Below are positions 24,995 through 32,625 of a stretch of DNA of 64,000 bases, in pieces (within the stretch, counting starts at the first letter, position 1; each line of letters starts with the position of its first letter). Made by a program: the position numbers and the translations under genes. The notes below the pieces were generated by a model. It was not told the origin of the DNA and did no database searches. It was given only the letters and a program-made list of their open reading frames with translations. The stretch spans positions 1 through 64,000 of the forward strand of contig JBFXED010000006.1 in the NCBI GenBank assembly GCA_050180485.1. Reading direction: 5' to 3'. The DNA comes from CADEGL01 sp050180485 (GTDB lineage Bacteria; Pseudomonadota; Alphaproteobacteria; CADEGL01).

Positions 24995-25261
24995 TTATGA
25001 ACATTCCTTTAGCGCCAGGAGATTGTCCGTCCACTTACCATCGGCATGGGTCCGAACGTACTTCCCGGTAGGGCCATCGACGACCGCTATGTTTGCCCTT
25101 TTATTATCCTCATACGTGAAAAAAGTGTTTGTACCAGCTTCGATCGATTGGATGACCTCCTGCCGAGTCCACCGCCACGTCGCACCACCTAAGTGCGTAA
25201 TTCCCTCGTGAGTATTTGAGCGATCTTTCTTGTTGATACACGTGACCCTGACGTTCGCCAT
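24995..25261 (-). CDS. DUF3892-like small protein
   Basis: An 88-residue protein matching what I know of the DUF3892 family: VTCINKKDRSNTHEGITHLGG at the start and a C-terminal DGKWTDNLLALKEC ending. Members often sit in mobile or defence regions and have no known activity. No partner can be read from the neighbours. Confidence 0.65.
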   Translation of the reverse strand: MANVRVTCINKKDRSNTHEGITHLGGATWRWTRQEVIQSIEAGTNTFFTYEDNKRANIAVVDGPTGKYVRTHADGKWTDNLLALKECS

Positions 25262-25335
25262 GAGCGTTTCTCCCGAAAGAAGCTAAAGGAAACAAGGACT
25301 GGGAATGCACGCGTGAGTTGCTTAGCGCACGCTAA

Positions 25336-25545
25336 TCACCCCGTGTTGCATTCCGGCGAGCACCATGCACAGCCATTGGCGGTGGAGTAATGCCTCTTGG
25401 CCTCTAGTACTGCGGTATGGCAGCTAGAATGCTTGCCGAGTGCGAGGCGGTTGTGAGGCAAAGGCAAACGAGTGCAGGTGTCGAGGCGATGAACTTCGTG
25501 ATCGCCATTGTTTTGCGCCTGCCGATTTACGCAGTACTCCGGCAT
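25336..25545 (-). CDS. Small cysteine-rich protein
   Basis: A 69-residue protein with seven cysteines, including CHTAV, CAWC and PEC near the end. It has an LPLPHNRLALGKHSSC centre of a kind I recognise from unnamed small proteins of proteobacterial accessory regions. Paired cysteines suggest metal binding. Function unknown. Confidence 0.5.
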   Translation of the reverse strand: MPEYCVNRQAQNNGDHEVHRLDTCTRLPLPHNRLALGKHSSCHTAVLEAKRHYSTANGCAWCSPECNTG

Positions 25546-25566
25546 CTTCCCCTCCTTCTAGTTAGA

Positions 25567-25869
25567 CTATCGCGCGTTGCGCTTTCTCCACTGTTGAACC
25601 ATCGCGTCGGAAACGTTCTCGGGATAACAGAGCGGTGATGCACCACCCGGTTTGCTATACGCACTGCGGCCTCCACATCGAGAGCCATTGCGCGCCACGT
25701 TGTAAGGACATGGGCATGAGCCGCTATAAGAGGCTATCGATTCCTGAATAACCTTTTGGCGAACTTGAGCGTCGGTGAGATCGGAAGCGGCAAAAGCGGC
25801 GACGCTCGCAAAGACAACTGCAACACCGCCAATAAGAACGCTGTATCTATAGATTCCTCTGATCTGCAT
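25567..25869 (-). CDS. Small secreted cysteine-containing protein
   Basis: A 100-residue protein with an N-terminal signal peptide (YSVLIGGVAVVFASVAAFAA). The mature domain is rich in Gly and Cys (SYSGSCPCPYN, NGSRCGGRSAYSKPGG, PLCYPENVS). Four cysteines suggest disulfides in the periplasm. It belongs to a recurrent unnamed family that I recognise from accessory regions. It lies 8 bp after the next upstream gene on the same strand. Confidence 0.6.
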   Translation of the reverse strand: MQIRGIYRYSVLIGGVAVVFASVAAFAASDLTDAQVRQKVIQESIASYSGSCPCPYNVARNGSRCGGRSAYSKPGGASPLCYPENVSDAMVQQWRKRNAR

Positions 25870-25877
25870 TTTCGTCG

Positions 25878-26105
25878 CTACGGCTTATGCTTGCCGTAGT
25901 GATTCCCGGTGTTGGCGTTCTTGTAGGTGCCACCTTTATGCGATGACCCTTTACCGCCCTGATAGTTCCCGCCGTGACTCGTTGTATGCTTGCCTCCGCC
26001 ATAATACGTGCGACTTCCACCAGAGCTTTTGGCAGAGGCAAGAGGCGACGATGCTATGAAGCCAAAGACAATAAACAGGACTACGATAAGACGCTTCATA
26101 CCCAC
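25878..26105 (-). CDS. Small secreted Gly/Ser/His-rich protein
   Basis: A 75-residue protein. The signal peptide is LIVVLFIVFGFIASSPLASAK, followed by low-complexity repeats of GG, SHGG and HKGGTYKNANTG. It resembles other short exported glycine-rich proteins of unknown role. It is divergent from the phospholipase D-type gene, with nearly no spacer, and in line with the cysteine-rich secreted gene. Confidence 0.6.
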   Translation of the reverse strand: MGMKRLIVVLFIVFGFIASSPLASAKSSGGSRTYYGGGKHTTSHGGNYQGGKGSSHKGGTYKNANTGNHYGKHKP

Positions 26106-26115
26106 CCCCCGGTTG

Positions 26116-26664
26116 GTGTCAGCGACGATTTATCGATTAGCTTCTTATGGAATACGCAACTCTAGCGCGGTCCTATTCGCCATACTTTTAGCGTGTGCTA
26201 CGACAGCATTCGCCAATGATAGCGAAGTTTGCTTTACACCTGGCGAAGACTGTACAGGGATTATTGTTGCTGTAATCGGCAATGCACAACAACAGATTCT
26301 TGTCCAAGCCTATAGTTTCACGTCAGCGCCCATCGCCCAAGCCCTTGTTGCAGCGCAAAATAGGGGCGTCGATGTCAAAGCGATCCTTGATAAAAGCCAA
26401 CGAACCGAGCGGTATAGTTCCGCCCGTTTCCTGGTGAACGCCGGCATTTCCACTTGGATCGACGACAAGGTCGCGATCGCGCATAACAAGGTCATGATAG
26501 TAGACGACACGATTGTCATTACAGGGTCGTTTAATTTCACTAAAAGCGCACAGGATCGCAACGCGGAGAATCTTTTAGTCCTTCATGATGCGGGGCTCGC
26601 CTCCAAGTACAAGGAGAACTGGGAGGCGCGCCGCGATAAATCGGTTCGGTACCTGCCGAACTAA
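26116..26664 (+). CDS. Exported phospholipase D-family nuclease
   Basis: About 182 residues from GTG at 26,116; longer starts overlap the divergent gene. A hydrophobic signal-like segment, SSAVLFAILLACATTAFA, is followed by a single PLD domain. Its HKD motif is at HNKVMIVDDTIVITGSFNFT, here His-Asn-Lys with the conserved Asp and GSxNF. Single-HKD enzymes of this size, such as Nuc and the plasmid-borne endonucleases, act as dimers on DNA. Periplasmic location would suit degradation of entering DNA, which is inference. Confidence 0.8.
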   Translation: MSATIYRLASYGIRNSSAVLFAILLACATTAFANDSEVCFTPGEDCTGIIVAVIGNAQQQILVQAYSFTSAPIAQALVAAQNRGVDVKAILDKSQRTERYSSARFLVNAGISTWIDDKVAIAHNKVMIVDDTIVITGSFNFTKSAQDRNAENLLVLHDAGLASKYKENWEARRDKSVRYLPN

Positions 26665-26700
26665 CAGCTATTCCGGGATCGTGATCACGCAGGCGTTACT

Positions 26701-26910
26701 TTGAACGTGCCCCCTGATCTAGATATCTATCGAGCGGCTCGTGCGCTCCTCAAACAGCATGGAGCTGCGGCGCCACTCGAGGCGGCGATGATGGCGGACA
26801 AAATGGTCGTCAGAGGCGATTTGCCTGGCCGAAACGTCTGGCTCAGAATCTTACGCGCTATAGATGAGTTGCAACGCGATGCGCCGTCGGTAGGCGAAAG
26901 GCTTCAATAG
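26701..26910 (+). CDS. Small conserved protein of unknown function
   Basis: A 69-residue helical protein with DIYRAARALLKQHG, EAAMMADKMVVRGD and WLRILRAIDELQRD. I recognise it as a common small unnamed protein of alphaproteobacteria. The start could be TTG at 26,701 or GTG at 26,707. It is downstream of and in line with the PLD gene. Its function is unknown. Confidence 0.6.
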   Translation: MNVPPDLDIYRAARALLKQHGAAAPLEAAMMADKMVVRGDLPGRNVWLRILRAIDELQRDAPSVGERLQ

Positions 26911-26925
26911 CAACAGCCGACACTC

Positions 26926-26957
26926 ACTCGGTGTAAATCACTGCTTTCACACTCAGT
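26926..26957 (+). repeat. 32-bp dyad site B (13-6-13)
   Basis: Left arm ACTCGGTGTAAAT, right arm TTTCACACTCAGT, followed by TTGA, at the same spacing as site A. Some 40 bp further to the right also resembles the sequence after site A (…CGATGC…TTTTCCAT…), so the two copies share a longer, degenerate repeat. It lies between the converging genes ending at 26,910 and 27,160. Confidence 0.6.
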
Positions 26958-27159
26958 TTGAGCCACAACTACCGCCGATGCTTTTCCATTACATGGAAGA
27001 AGCGGGGCTAATTCCTCCAAATAGATTGTCGGATATGTTTGCCAGTCTCCGCGGCAGAAGCTAGCGACGATTTCGCGCGAGGGGCTCGCGCTGACTATGC
27101 GGCATTCTTCCGCCAAGATGGAGTCGACCCCCATAAACCAGGCTGGCTTAGAGGTGTAG

Positions 27160-27792
27160 TTATCGGTGGAAAAGCCGACGAACCAAAGGAGTGAGGTGAT
27201 CGGACGGCGGCGGCCCCGATCGACGAAGTGTTATGTCGCCCCGCCCGCGCTCATTGCTATAGTTGATATGGATCGTATCGGGTTGATCTAGGTCGACACG
27301 CGCTTTCGCGCACCCAAGGTTCTGCGGCGGATTCTGCCCGCTTACGTGGCTCCGCGGCTCGGTTTGGTACATGTAGAGAATTTCCAAATCGGCCGGTGCC
27401 CTATATGCCACCATCGCGTTGACGCTTTCCCCCACCATTTCATCGGTGTGGATGTCGATTCGAATCTGGCTCCAGCTTTGAACGATCTTGGCGGTTGCTG
27501 GCTTCTCGATAGTTTTAAGCGCACCGCCTTCAAGCGGTCGCACCGCTACAATTGTGCCCGTCCAAGTCCCGGATAAATCTATCTGCAACCATTTAGGCAG
27601 TGCTCGCCATTTACGCTGCGCGATCCATGGCCAAGAAAGTGCCAGCAACCCCATGACCAGAAATTCGACGATAGTCGCCAGCGTTCCAATGGTCACCGGG
27701 TTATCGAACAGGTGCGCGTTGAGCCAAATGATGACCCACGCAAGGCCGCATACGAGCAGGAACTTTAAGCTGCGCGGGATCAGCGAGTGCAT
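27160..27792 (-). CDS. CBASS effector, Cap15-like membrane protein
   Basis: About 210 residues. Two N-terminal membrane segments (LKFLLVCGLAWVIIWLNAHLF and TIGTLATIVEFLVMGLLALSW) are followed by a beta-rich domain beginning LSGTWTGTIVAV. This is the layout of Cap15, the transmembrane beta-barrel effector of type I CBASS that senses a cyclic nucleotide and disrupts the inner membrane. Its ATG overlaps the CD-NTase stop by 4 bp. The fit is by architecture and gene pairing, not by a search. Confidence 0.75.
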   Translation of the reverse strand: MHSLIPRSLKFLLVCGLAWVIIWLNAHLFDNPVTIGTLATIVEFLVMGLLALSWPWIAQRKWRALPKWLQIDLSGTWTGTIVAVRPLEGGALKTIEKPATAKIVQSWSQIRIDIHTDEMVGESVNAMVAYRAPADLEILYMYQTEPRSHVSGQNPPQNLGCAKARVDLDQPDTIHINYSNERGRGDITLRRSGPPPSDHLTPLVRRLFHR

Positions 27793-28829
27793 CAGATATC
27801 CATATAGGCTATCGCAGCGAGCACGAACTCCAGCGCCTTGGCTTCGCTCCACGGCTGCTCGGTACCCAAAAACAGATATTTCACCCCGTTCACTTCGCGC
27901 CACCAGGTACGGTTTGGCAAATTCAGCAAGCTATTGCCGCCCGGCGCCGCCAGCTCGTTCGCGAGATGCTGCAGCACATAAACTGTCGCCGCGTACAAGT
28001 CTTCAACGAACAAGCTCTCCGGACAATTGTATACAAGGGACTCGATCAGGAATGATGGCGTCCCGCTGGCGCACGAACGCATCGCGGGCAGACATTCGGG
28101 GTTGTCGGCCATATGGTTTCGGAGCAGCTTAATGATGCGAACGACGCGCTTGAAGCGTCGAGCCGTTGCGATATTTTTTGCCGCTCCATTTTGATAGTGC
28201 TGGTCAGGAAAATTGTTGATGCGCTTTGACGCCCCGACCCTTGGAGTGGTGTCAAACGCAATCCCAACGGTCGGGGTGCCGCGCTTCTCTCGCGGGCCAT
28301 AAAGGCGATAGGTAAACGCCGGCACCACATCGACGCTAATTTTGTCGTCGTTTTCCTTGTTTACGTGGATAGCCTTTTCGCCTGCGGTCACGTTCGTGCG
28401 GCCCAACGCACCTGCAAGTGCCGCGTCGACATGAGCCTTCAGATCTAGGAAGCGAATAGGCGACGGAAAAAGTCCGACCTCCTCAAGGGTGGGTACATCC
28501 CCGCTCGGGCCATCGACGTAGATCAGCTCAGTGAGGCATACACAGAGGTCTACGTCGCTGTCATTACGCACGTTGGTGTTATTTCGGTAGCTGCCCTGTG
28601 GAATGATCTTCCACGGCTTATCCGCAAGGAACGCACATTGGTCCAGCGCCCGCCGAACCTGCCGTTCGGCGCGCTCTATGGCTGTTGCCTCGGTATCGCT
28701 TTCCGACTTTGCCCAATGGCTGAATCGCTGAGACCATTCGGATGGTGACCGCGGTTTGTTTGCAATCTGGGCGGCCAATGCCGCCAGCATGCCGGTGGCA
28801 AATGGATTTGGCCCAAAAGCGGACGTCAT
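27792..28829 (-). CDS. CBASS CD-NTase (cyclic oligonucleotide synthase)
   Basis: A 345-residue nucleotidyltransferase. The catalytic motif is QGSYRNNTNVRNDSDVDLCV (GS followed by DxD, near residues 77-95), with a third acid in DKISVDVVPAF. The helical C-terminal half (RRFKRVVRIIKLLRNHM) is that of cGAS/DncV-like enzymes. On phage infection these make cyclic di- or trinucleotides that trigger the partner effector, here the Cap15-like protein. No Cap2/Cap3 or HORMA/TRIP13 genes are present, so this is a minimal two-gene type I system. ATG at 28,829 follows GGAAACCGGGG. Confidence 0.85.
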   Translation of the reverse strand: MTSAFGPNPFATGMLAALAAQIANKPRSPSEWSQRFSHWAKSESDTEATAIERAERQVRRALDQCAFLADKPWKIIPQGSYRNNTNVRNDSDVDLCVCLTELIYVDGPSGDVPTLEEVGLFPSPIRFLDLKAHVDAALAGALGRTNVTAGEKAIHVNKENDDKISVDVVPAFTYRLYGPREKRGTPTVGIAFDTTPRVGASKRINNFPDQHYQNGAAKNIATARRFKRVVRIIKLLRNHMADNPECLPAMRSCASGTPSFLIESLVYNCPESLFVEDLYAATVYVLQHLANELAAPGGNSLLNLPNRTWWREVNGVKYLFLGTEQPWSEAKALEFVLAAIAYMDI

Positions 28830-29057
28830 CCCCGGTTTCCTTCTCTACATAGAGCGAAGCGCAATTAGAGGCTTGAGCTCGAAGCAACGCTTCCAGTAGG
28901 CACATAAAGAACAAATATAGAACATAAGTTTGACGCACGCCAGCCACCTATATATCGTGCCAAATGTGGGGGACTCGCAATATCTTGTGTCGGCAACCCT
29001 CACTTCAGGCGAAGTCAGAGATGGGATTCACCCACATTGCCCGATAGGGAGGCAAAA

Positions 29058-30158
29058 TTGCGCCCACCTGCAGAGATGCTACTTGGCCTGACACTGGACG
29101 GTGGATGGAAGGTAGTCGAGCGATTGCCGCGACCGCCCGGTTCAACGGGCGGACATTTTTCCGTGGGATATAAAGCTAGAAATGCAAAAGGTGACGAAGG
29201 ATTTCTGAAGGCAATTGATATTACGAAAGCCATGGCGGCCCAGGCTGATCCCGCGCAGGAATTGCGAGCCGCGACGGAAATGTATCTCTTTGAAAGAGAG
29301 TTACTCGAAGAGTGCAAAAAGCTCGATCGCGTTGTGACCGCAATTAGCGACGGCACGATCCAAGGCGCAACCATCCATGGTGCGCTTCCGGTGCCAGTTT
29401 TTTATCTCATTTTTGAATTGGCTGAGGGGGATGCTCGCTCGCAAGCCAGCGTAGAGCGTCGGAAAACGTTGGTTGGAACGTTTCAAATTCTGCATCACGC
29501 GATCAATGGGATGCAGCAGCTCCACACAAAGTTAATTGCTCATCAAGATTTCAAGCCATCGAATGTACTGCACTTCTCCGATGGTAAGGCCAAGGTTGCA
29601 GACGTAGGCCGTGCTGTAGCTAAGAACAAGGAGGCACCAAAAAAGTTAACATCGCTTGCAGTGCCCGGTGACATGACTTACGCCGCGCCAGAGCTTTTAT
29701 ATGGCGACTATTCAACTGACTGGGATCGTCGCAGATGGGGAGCGGACCTATATAACATTGGATGCCTGATCGTATTTTTCTTTATCGGTACCTCGGTCAA
29801 CCCATGGCTAAAAGACGAACTGAATCCTGCGCATCGCTGGCGGATTGGTGCGCCACCGGGCGCACCGTACTGGACAGATGAGTATTCGAAAGTTTTGCCG
29901 ATGGTTCGAGAGGCATTTGAGCGCGTGATGCAGCGCGTGGGCCAAACTCTCCATAAAGACATAGTTGAGCCGGATCCGAAGTCCGAACGGCGCAAGAAGA
30001 TCTTCACCGAATTGATGGCCGCTATCCGCCAACTCTGCGACCCTGACCCTGCCCTTAGGGGGCATCCGAAGGACAAGATGAGCAACCCGTTTAATTTACA
30101 GCGATACGTTTCTCTTTTTAACCTGTTGGCCGAAACCGCGCGCGTCGGAAAGTTGTAA
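29058..30158 (+). CDS. Ser/Thr protein kinase-like protein
   Basis: About 366 residues from TTG at 29,058, which follows AGGGAGG at 6 bp. It is a eukaryotic-like kinase: nucleotide loop LPRPPGSTGGHFSVGYKA, the lysine in EGFLKAID, the catalytic loop HQDFKPSN, DVGRA in place of DFG, and AAPELLYGDYS in the activation segment. It has no membrane anchor or sensor domain. The ORF is divergent from the CBASS and only 4 bp from a TPR gene, so the two form a unit. Kinases paired with other proteins act in several antiphage systems; that role here is inferred. Confidence 0.78.
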   Translation: MRPPAEMLLGLTLDGGWKVVERLPRPPGSTGGHFSVGYKARNAKGDEGFLKAIDITKAMAAQADPAQELRAATEMYLFERELLEECKKLDRVVTAISDGTIQGATIHGALPVPVFYLIFELAEGDARSQASVERRKTLVGTFQILHHAINGMQQLHTKLIAHQDFKPSNVLHFSDGKAKVADVGRAVAKNKEAPKKLTSLAVPGDMTYAAPELLYGDYSTDWDRRRWGADLYNIGCLIVFFFIGTSVNPWLKDELNPAHRWRIGAPPGAPYWTDEYSKVLPMVREAFERVMQRVGQTLHKDIVEPDPKSERRKKIFTELMAAIRQLCDPDPALRGHPKDKMSNPFNLQRYVSLFNLLAETARVGKL

Positions 30159-30162
30159 TAGA

Positions 30163-31725
30163 ATGTCGTTTCCTCCCGCCGAAGAACGGCGGCGGCTAAT
30201 TCCAAGATGGAGAAGATTCTCAAAGACGCGCCGAAGCGCAGAGCTCGTCAGCGACCCGCGTGCTTCAGTTGAGTCACCAGTTGAGTCGCTTACGTTAGAA
30301 GAAAAAGTCAAGCAATGGCGCGAAGATAAGTCGATTGAGACAGCTATCGATTTGCTTGAGGAGGCGATTGTCGCTGCGCCGCGGAATAGCGAAGCGCTGG
30401 TTGCAGCCAGTTTTCTAGTCCAGAATAAGTTCGCCACTGCAGCAGTGCGTACCCTTGCGTCTGGCTTTATGAGGCCGGACTTGAAGCCGTCGATTGAACC
30501 GGAACTTAACCTAGGAGAAATCGATCGGTCTCAGCACGCCGCGATCCTGATTCGCAGGATGCGAACAAGCCTGCGTGAGGGACCAAGGAATCCTCTTCTT
30601 TGGACTGACTTGTCGCTGCAATACCTATCAATAGGTCAACGAGACAAAGCGATCAGCGCCATGGAGTCTGCGCTTGCGCTGGCAAAGGACAACAGATACG
30701 TCCTGCGTGTTGCCTCACGACTCTTTGTAAAGGTTAACGAGTTGAAGCGGGCACACGAAATTTTGAGGCGTTCTGATCTCGTTAAACATGACCCATGGGT
30801 CTTAAGCGCTGAAATCGCCGTCGCATCTATGCGAGACGTTACATCCCCGAATTTTAATCGGGGCCGGAGGCTACTTAGAGATTTGGAAGATTATCCCGCC
30901 TTCATAACAGAGCTCGCCGGCTCGGTTGGGACTGAAATTATGAAGGATGGAGCGCCACGCGAGGCGAGATCGTTAATTAAGACGAGCTTAAAAGAGCCGA
31001 ACGACAATGTAATCGCGCAAGCAATGTGGATTTGGAGAGCGCATCCCACGGTCGTGGCGATGAATAACAACCTCCTGCGCGAGCCACAGGGTTTTGAAGC
31101 GCGCGCTCTCAAGGCGTTTGAGGACTCTGAATGGGAGAATGTCGTTAGCGAGTCGCAGCAGTGGGCGCAAGATGAACCCTTTTCCACCAGGCCCGCGGTA
31201 TGGGGTTCGTTCGTAACCTCAGCGATTTTTCATGACTATGAGCGGTCACTGAAGATCGTAGATGACGGTTTGATAGCTAACCCAAAAGACGTAACGCTTT
31301 TAAACAACCGCGCGGTTTCCTTGGCGAGATTAGGCGCTACAGAGGTAGCGGCCGAGATTCTTAGCGGGCTTCCTAAATCGTTTAGCGATACGACGATGCA
31401 ATGCACGCTTGAGGCAACGCGGGGCCTACTTGCCATGCGGACAGGGGATATTGCGGCGGGCCGCGCCCAATACCAGAGCGCTTTAAGAAGTTGTCCTGCA
31501 CATGGTCATGCAAATGCTCGGACGAGGGTTCTGATCGTGTGCAATTGGCTCTACGAAGAGGCGGAAGCCGGGACACTGGACATAGAAATCCTGACAAGTG
31601 CCCTGACACAGATAAGCGGAGATTTTAGGGCCGCCAAAGCTTGGCCGGACGTTTCAGCAATAATGGCCAACCTGGGCACCCTGATAGCTCCCGAGCTCGC
31701 TGAGAAGTTAAAACTGCTCGGATAG
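30163..31725 (+). CDS. TPR-like helical-repeat partner of the kinase
   Basis: A 520-residue protein built of helical pairs that resemble tetratricopeptide repeats: NPLLWTDLSLQYLSIGQRDKAIS (~145-165), VTLLNNRAVSLARLGATEVAA (~365-385) and GDIAAGRAQYQSALRSCP (~425-442). No enzyme motif, signal peptide or membrane segment is seen. It begins 4 bp after the kinase stop and is almost surely co-translated. A scaffold, sensor or substrate of the kinase are all possible. I do not recognise the family. Confidence 0.6.
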   Translation: MSFPPAEERRRLIPRWRRFSKTRRSAELVSDPRASVESPVESLTLEEKVKQWREDKSIETAIDLLEEAIVAAPRNSEALVAASFLVQNKFATAAVRTLASGFMRPDLKPSIEPELNLGEIDRSQHAAILIRRMRTSLREGPRNPLLWTDLSLQYLSIGQRDKAISAMESALALAKDNRYVLRVASRLFVKVNELKRAHEILRRSDLVKHDPWVLSAEIAVASMRDVTSPNFNRGRRLLRDLEDYPAFITELAGSVGTEIMKDGAPREARSLIKTSLKEPNDNVIAQAMWIWRAHPTVVAMNNNLLREPQGFEARALKAFEDSEWENVVSESQQWAQDEPFSTRPAVWGSFVTSAIFHDYERSLKIVDDGLIANPKDVTLLNNRAVSLARLGATEVAAEILSGLPKSFSDTTMQCTLEATRGLLAMRTGDIAAGRAQYQSALRSCPAHGHANARTRVLIVCNWLYEEAEAGTLDIEILTSALTQISGDFRAAKAWPDVSAIMANLGTLIAPELAEKLKLLG

Positions 31726-31826
31726 AGGCATTGGCCCCAAAACCAAGGCTGGCGCGTGCTACCCTCGACGCTACCCACAAAGAAAACGGCGCTAGGCCAT
31801 TCCGCCCAACCCCTCGTTTTAATCGG

Positions 31827-31869
31827 TCGAACCGGCGGGATTTGAACCCACGCCCCCTTGACCCCCAGT
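31827..31869 (-). other. 3' fragment of a tRNA-Pro(GGG) gene, likely att remnant
   Basis: Read on the minus strand, this gives the 3' half of a tRNA. The anticodon loop is CTGGGGG, followed by the stem TCAAG, a 5-base variable loop, the T arm GTGGG-TTCAAAT-CCCGC, the acceptor strand CGGTTCG and the discriminator A. The 5' half is absent, and the anticodon 5' stem is only partly kept before the dyad sequence takes over. Such 3'-end copies are left by integrases that use tRNA genes. The intact tRNA-Pro is not in the window. Confidence 0.7.
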
Positions 31870-31898
31870 CAGTGTGAATCGCCTCTTTCACACTCAGT
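31867..31898 (+). repeat. 32-bp dyad site C (13-6-13), overlapping the tRNA fragment
   Basis: Left arm AGTCAGTGTGAAT, right arm TTTCACACTCAGT, 32 bp as in sites A and B. Its first bases AGTCA coincide with the tRNA-Pro anticodon-stem remnant, so the join between the two lies within the left arm. The right arm covers the stop codon of the gene ending at 31,894. Confidence 0.6.
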
Positions 31899-32607
31899 TC
31901 GACGCGGCTTTCAGAAGCAGCCGCGCCTGTTCGAGGCATCCTATGCCCGCCATCCATACCGCTCTATGCGCATCTGTCGCGAGGGAAGGTACAACATGGA
32001 TGACCAGCCGCCGCGCTGTAGGTGAACGCTCAGGCTGCGCAAAATAGGCTTCGCCATCGATAAGCACTAAGCTCGATGGCCATGCAGCTGTGGCGACGCC
32101 TGTCGGCCACTCGACAGTCGCTTTGCCCTCTCTCATTGTGCTCGATAACAATAACGTCGCGCTGCTGTTGGCAGTCGCGCGCCAGAGCACGGGTTGCATT
32201 GAAGCGGCAACGCAATAATCACCAGTGCGCTCTACGTTAATCAGCCACGGATCACTTGGTTCACTCACGCTTGGCTGTCGCATGGCAGCCAGCGTACTTC
32301 TGTTCCTACTCTGTCCAGAAACCAGTGTAACGAGCGATTGCAACAGTGCGCGGTCGCCCGACATAGCCTCATCCCAAATGATCCCATTATATGGACCAGC
32401 TCGTGTTAAAGACTTTCCGTCGCCCGCGATAAACGTAACCCGCATGCCAGGTTGAAGATCAACCGTGGCCCTGGAATCGATGATCTGCCCGGCCGAAAGG
32501 ACGGGGGCATTGGAGGCCACGACAACGAGATCAGCGGCCTTGCCGGGCACCACCGCTCCCACAGTGATCAGAGCACATAATAGCGAGACAGCTCTTCGGG
32601 CTTTCAT
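31894..32607 (-). CDS. Exported protein of unknown function, CHAT operon
   Basis: A 237-residue protein. The signal peptide is AVSLLCALITVGAVVPGKAA. The mature part is beta-rich, with TVDLQPGMRVTFIAGDGKSL near residues 50-69. No catalytic motif is recognised. It is the last gene of the operon with the CHAT-TPR protein, 18 bp downstream of it. Its stop codon lies inside dyad site C. Confidence 0.6.
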   Translation of the reverse strand: MKARRAVSLLCALITVGAVVPGKAADLVVVASNAPVLSAGQIIDSRATVDLQPGMRVTFIAGDGKSLTRAGPYNGIIWDEAMSGDRALLQSLVTLVSGQSRNRSTLAAMRQPSVSEPSDPWLINVERTGDYCVAASMQPVLWRATANSSATLLLSSTMREGKATVEWPTGVATAAWPSSLVLIDGEAYFAQPERSPTARRLVIHVVPSLATDAHRAVWMAGIGCLEQARLLLKAASN

Positions 32608-32625
32608 CGCGCTGGTCTCCCGAAC

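Noticed and set aside
23473..31898. CRISPR array
   Set aside because: The repeated dyads are kilobases apart with genes between them. There are no regularly spaced spacers and no cas genes.
31827..31900. Complete tRNA gene
   Set aside because: Only the 3' half can be folded. The D arm and 5' acceptor strand are missing.
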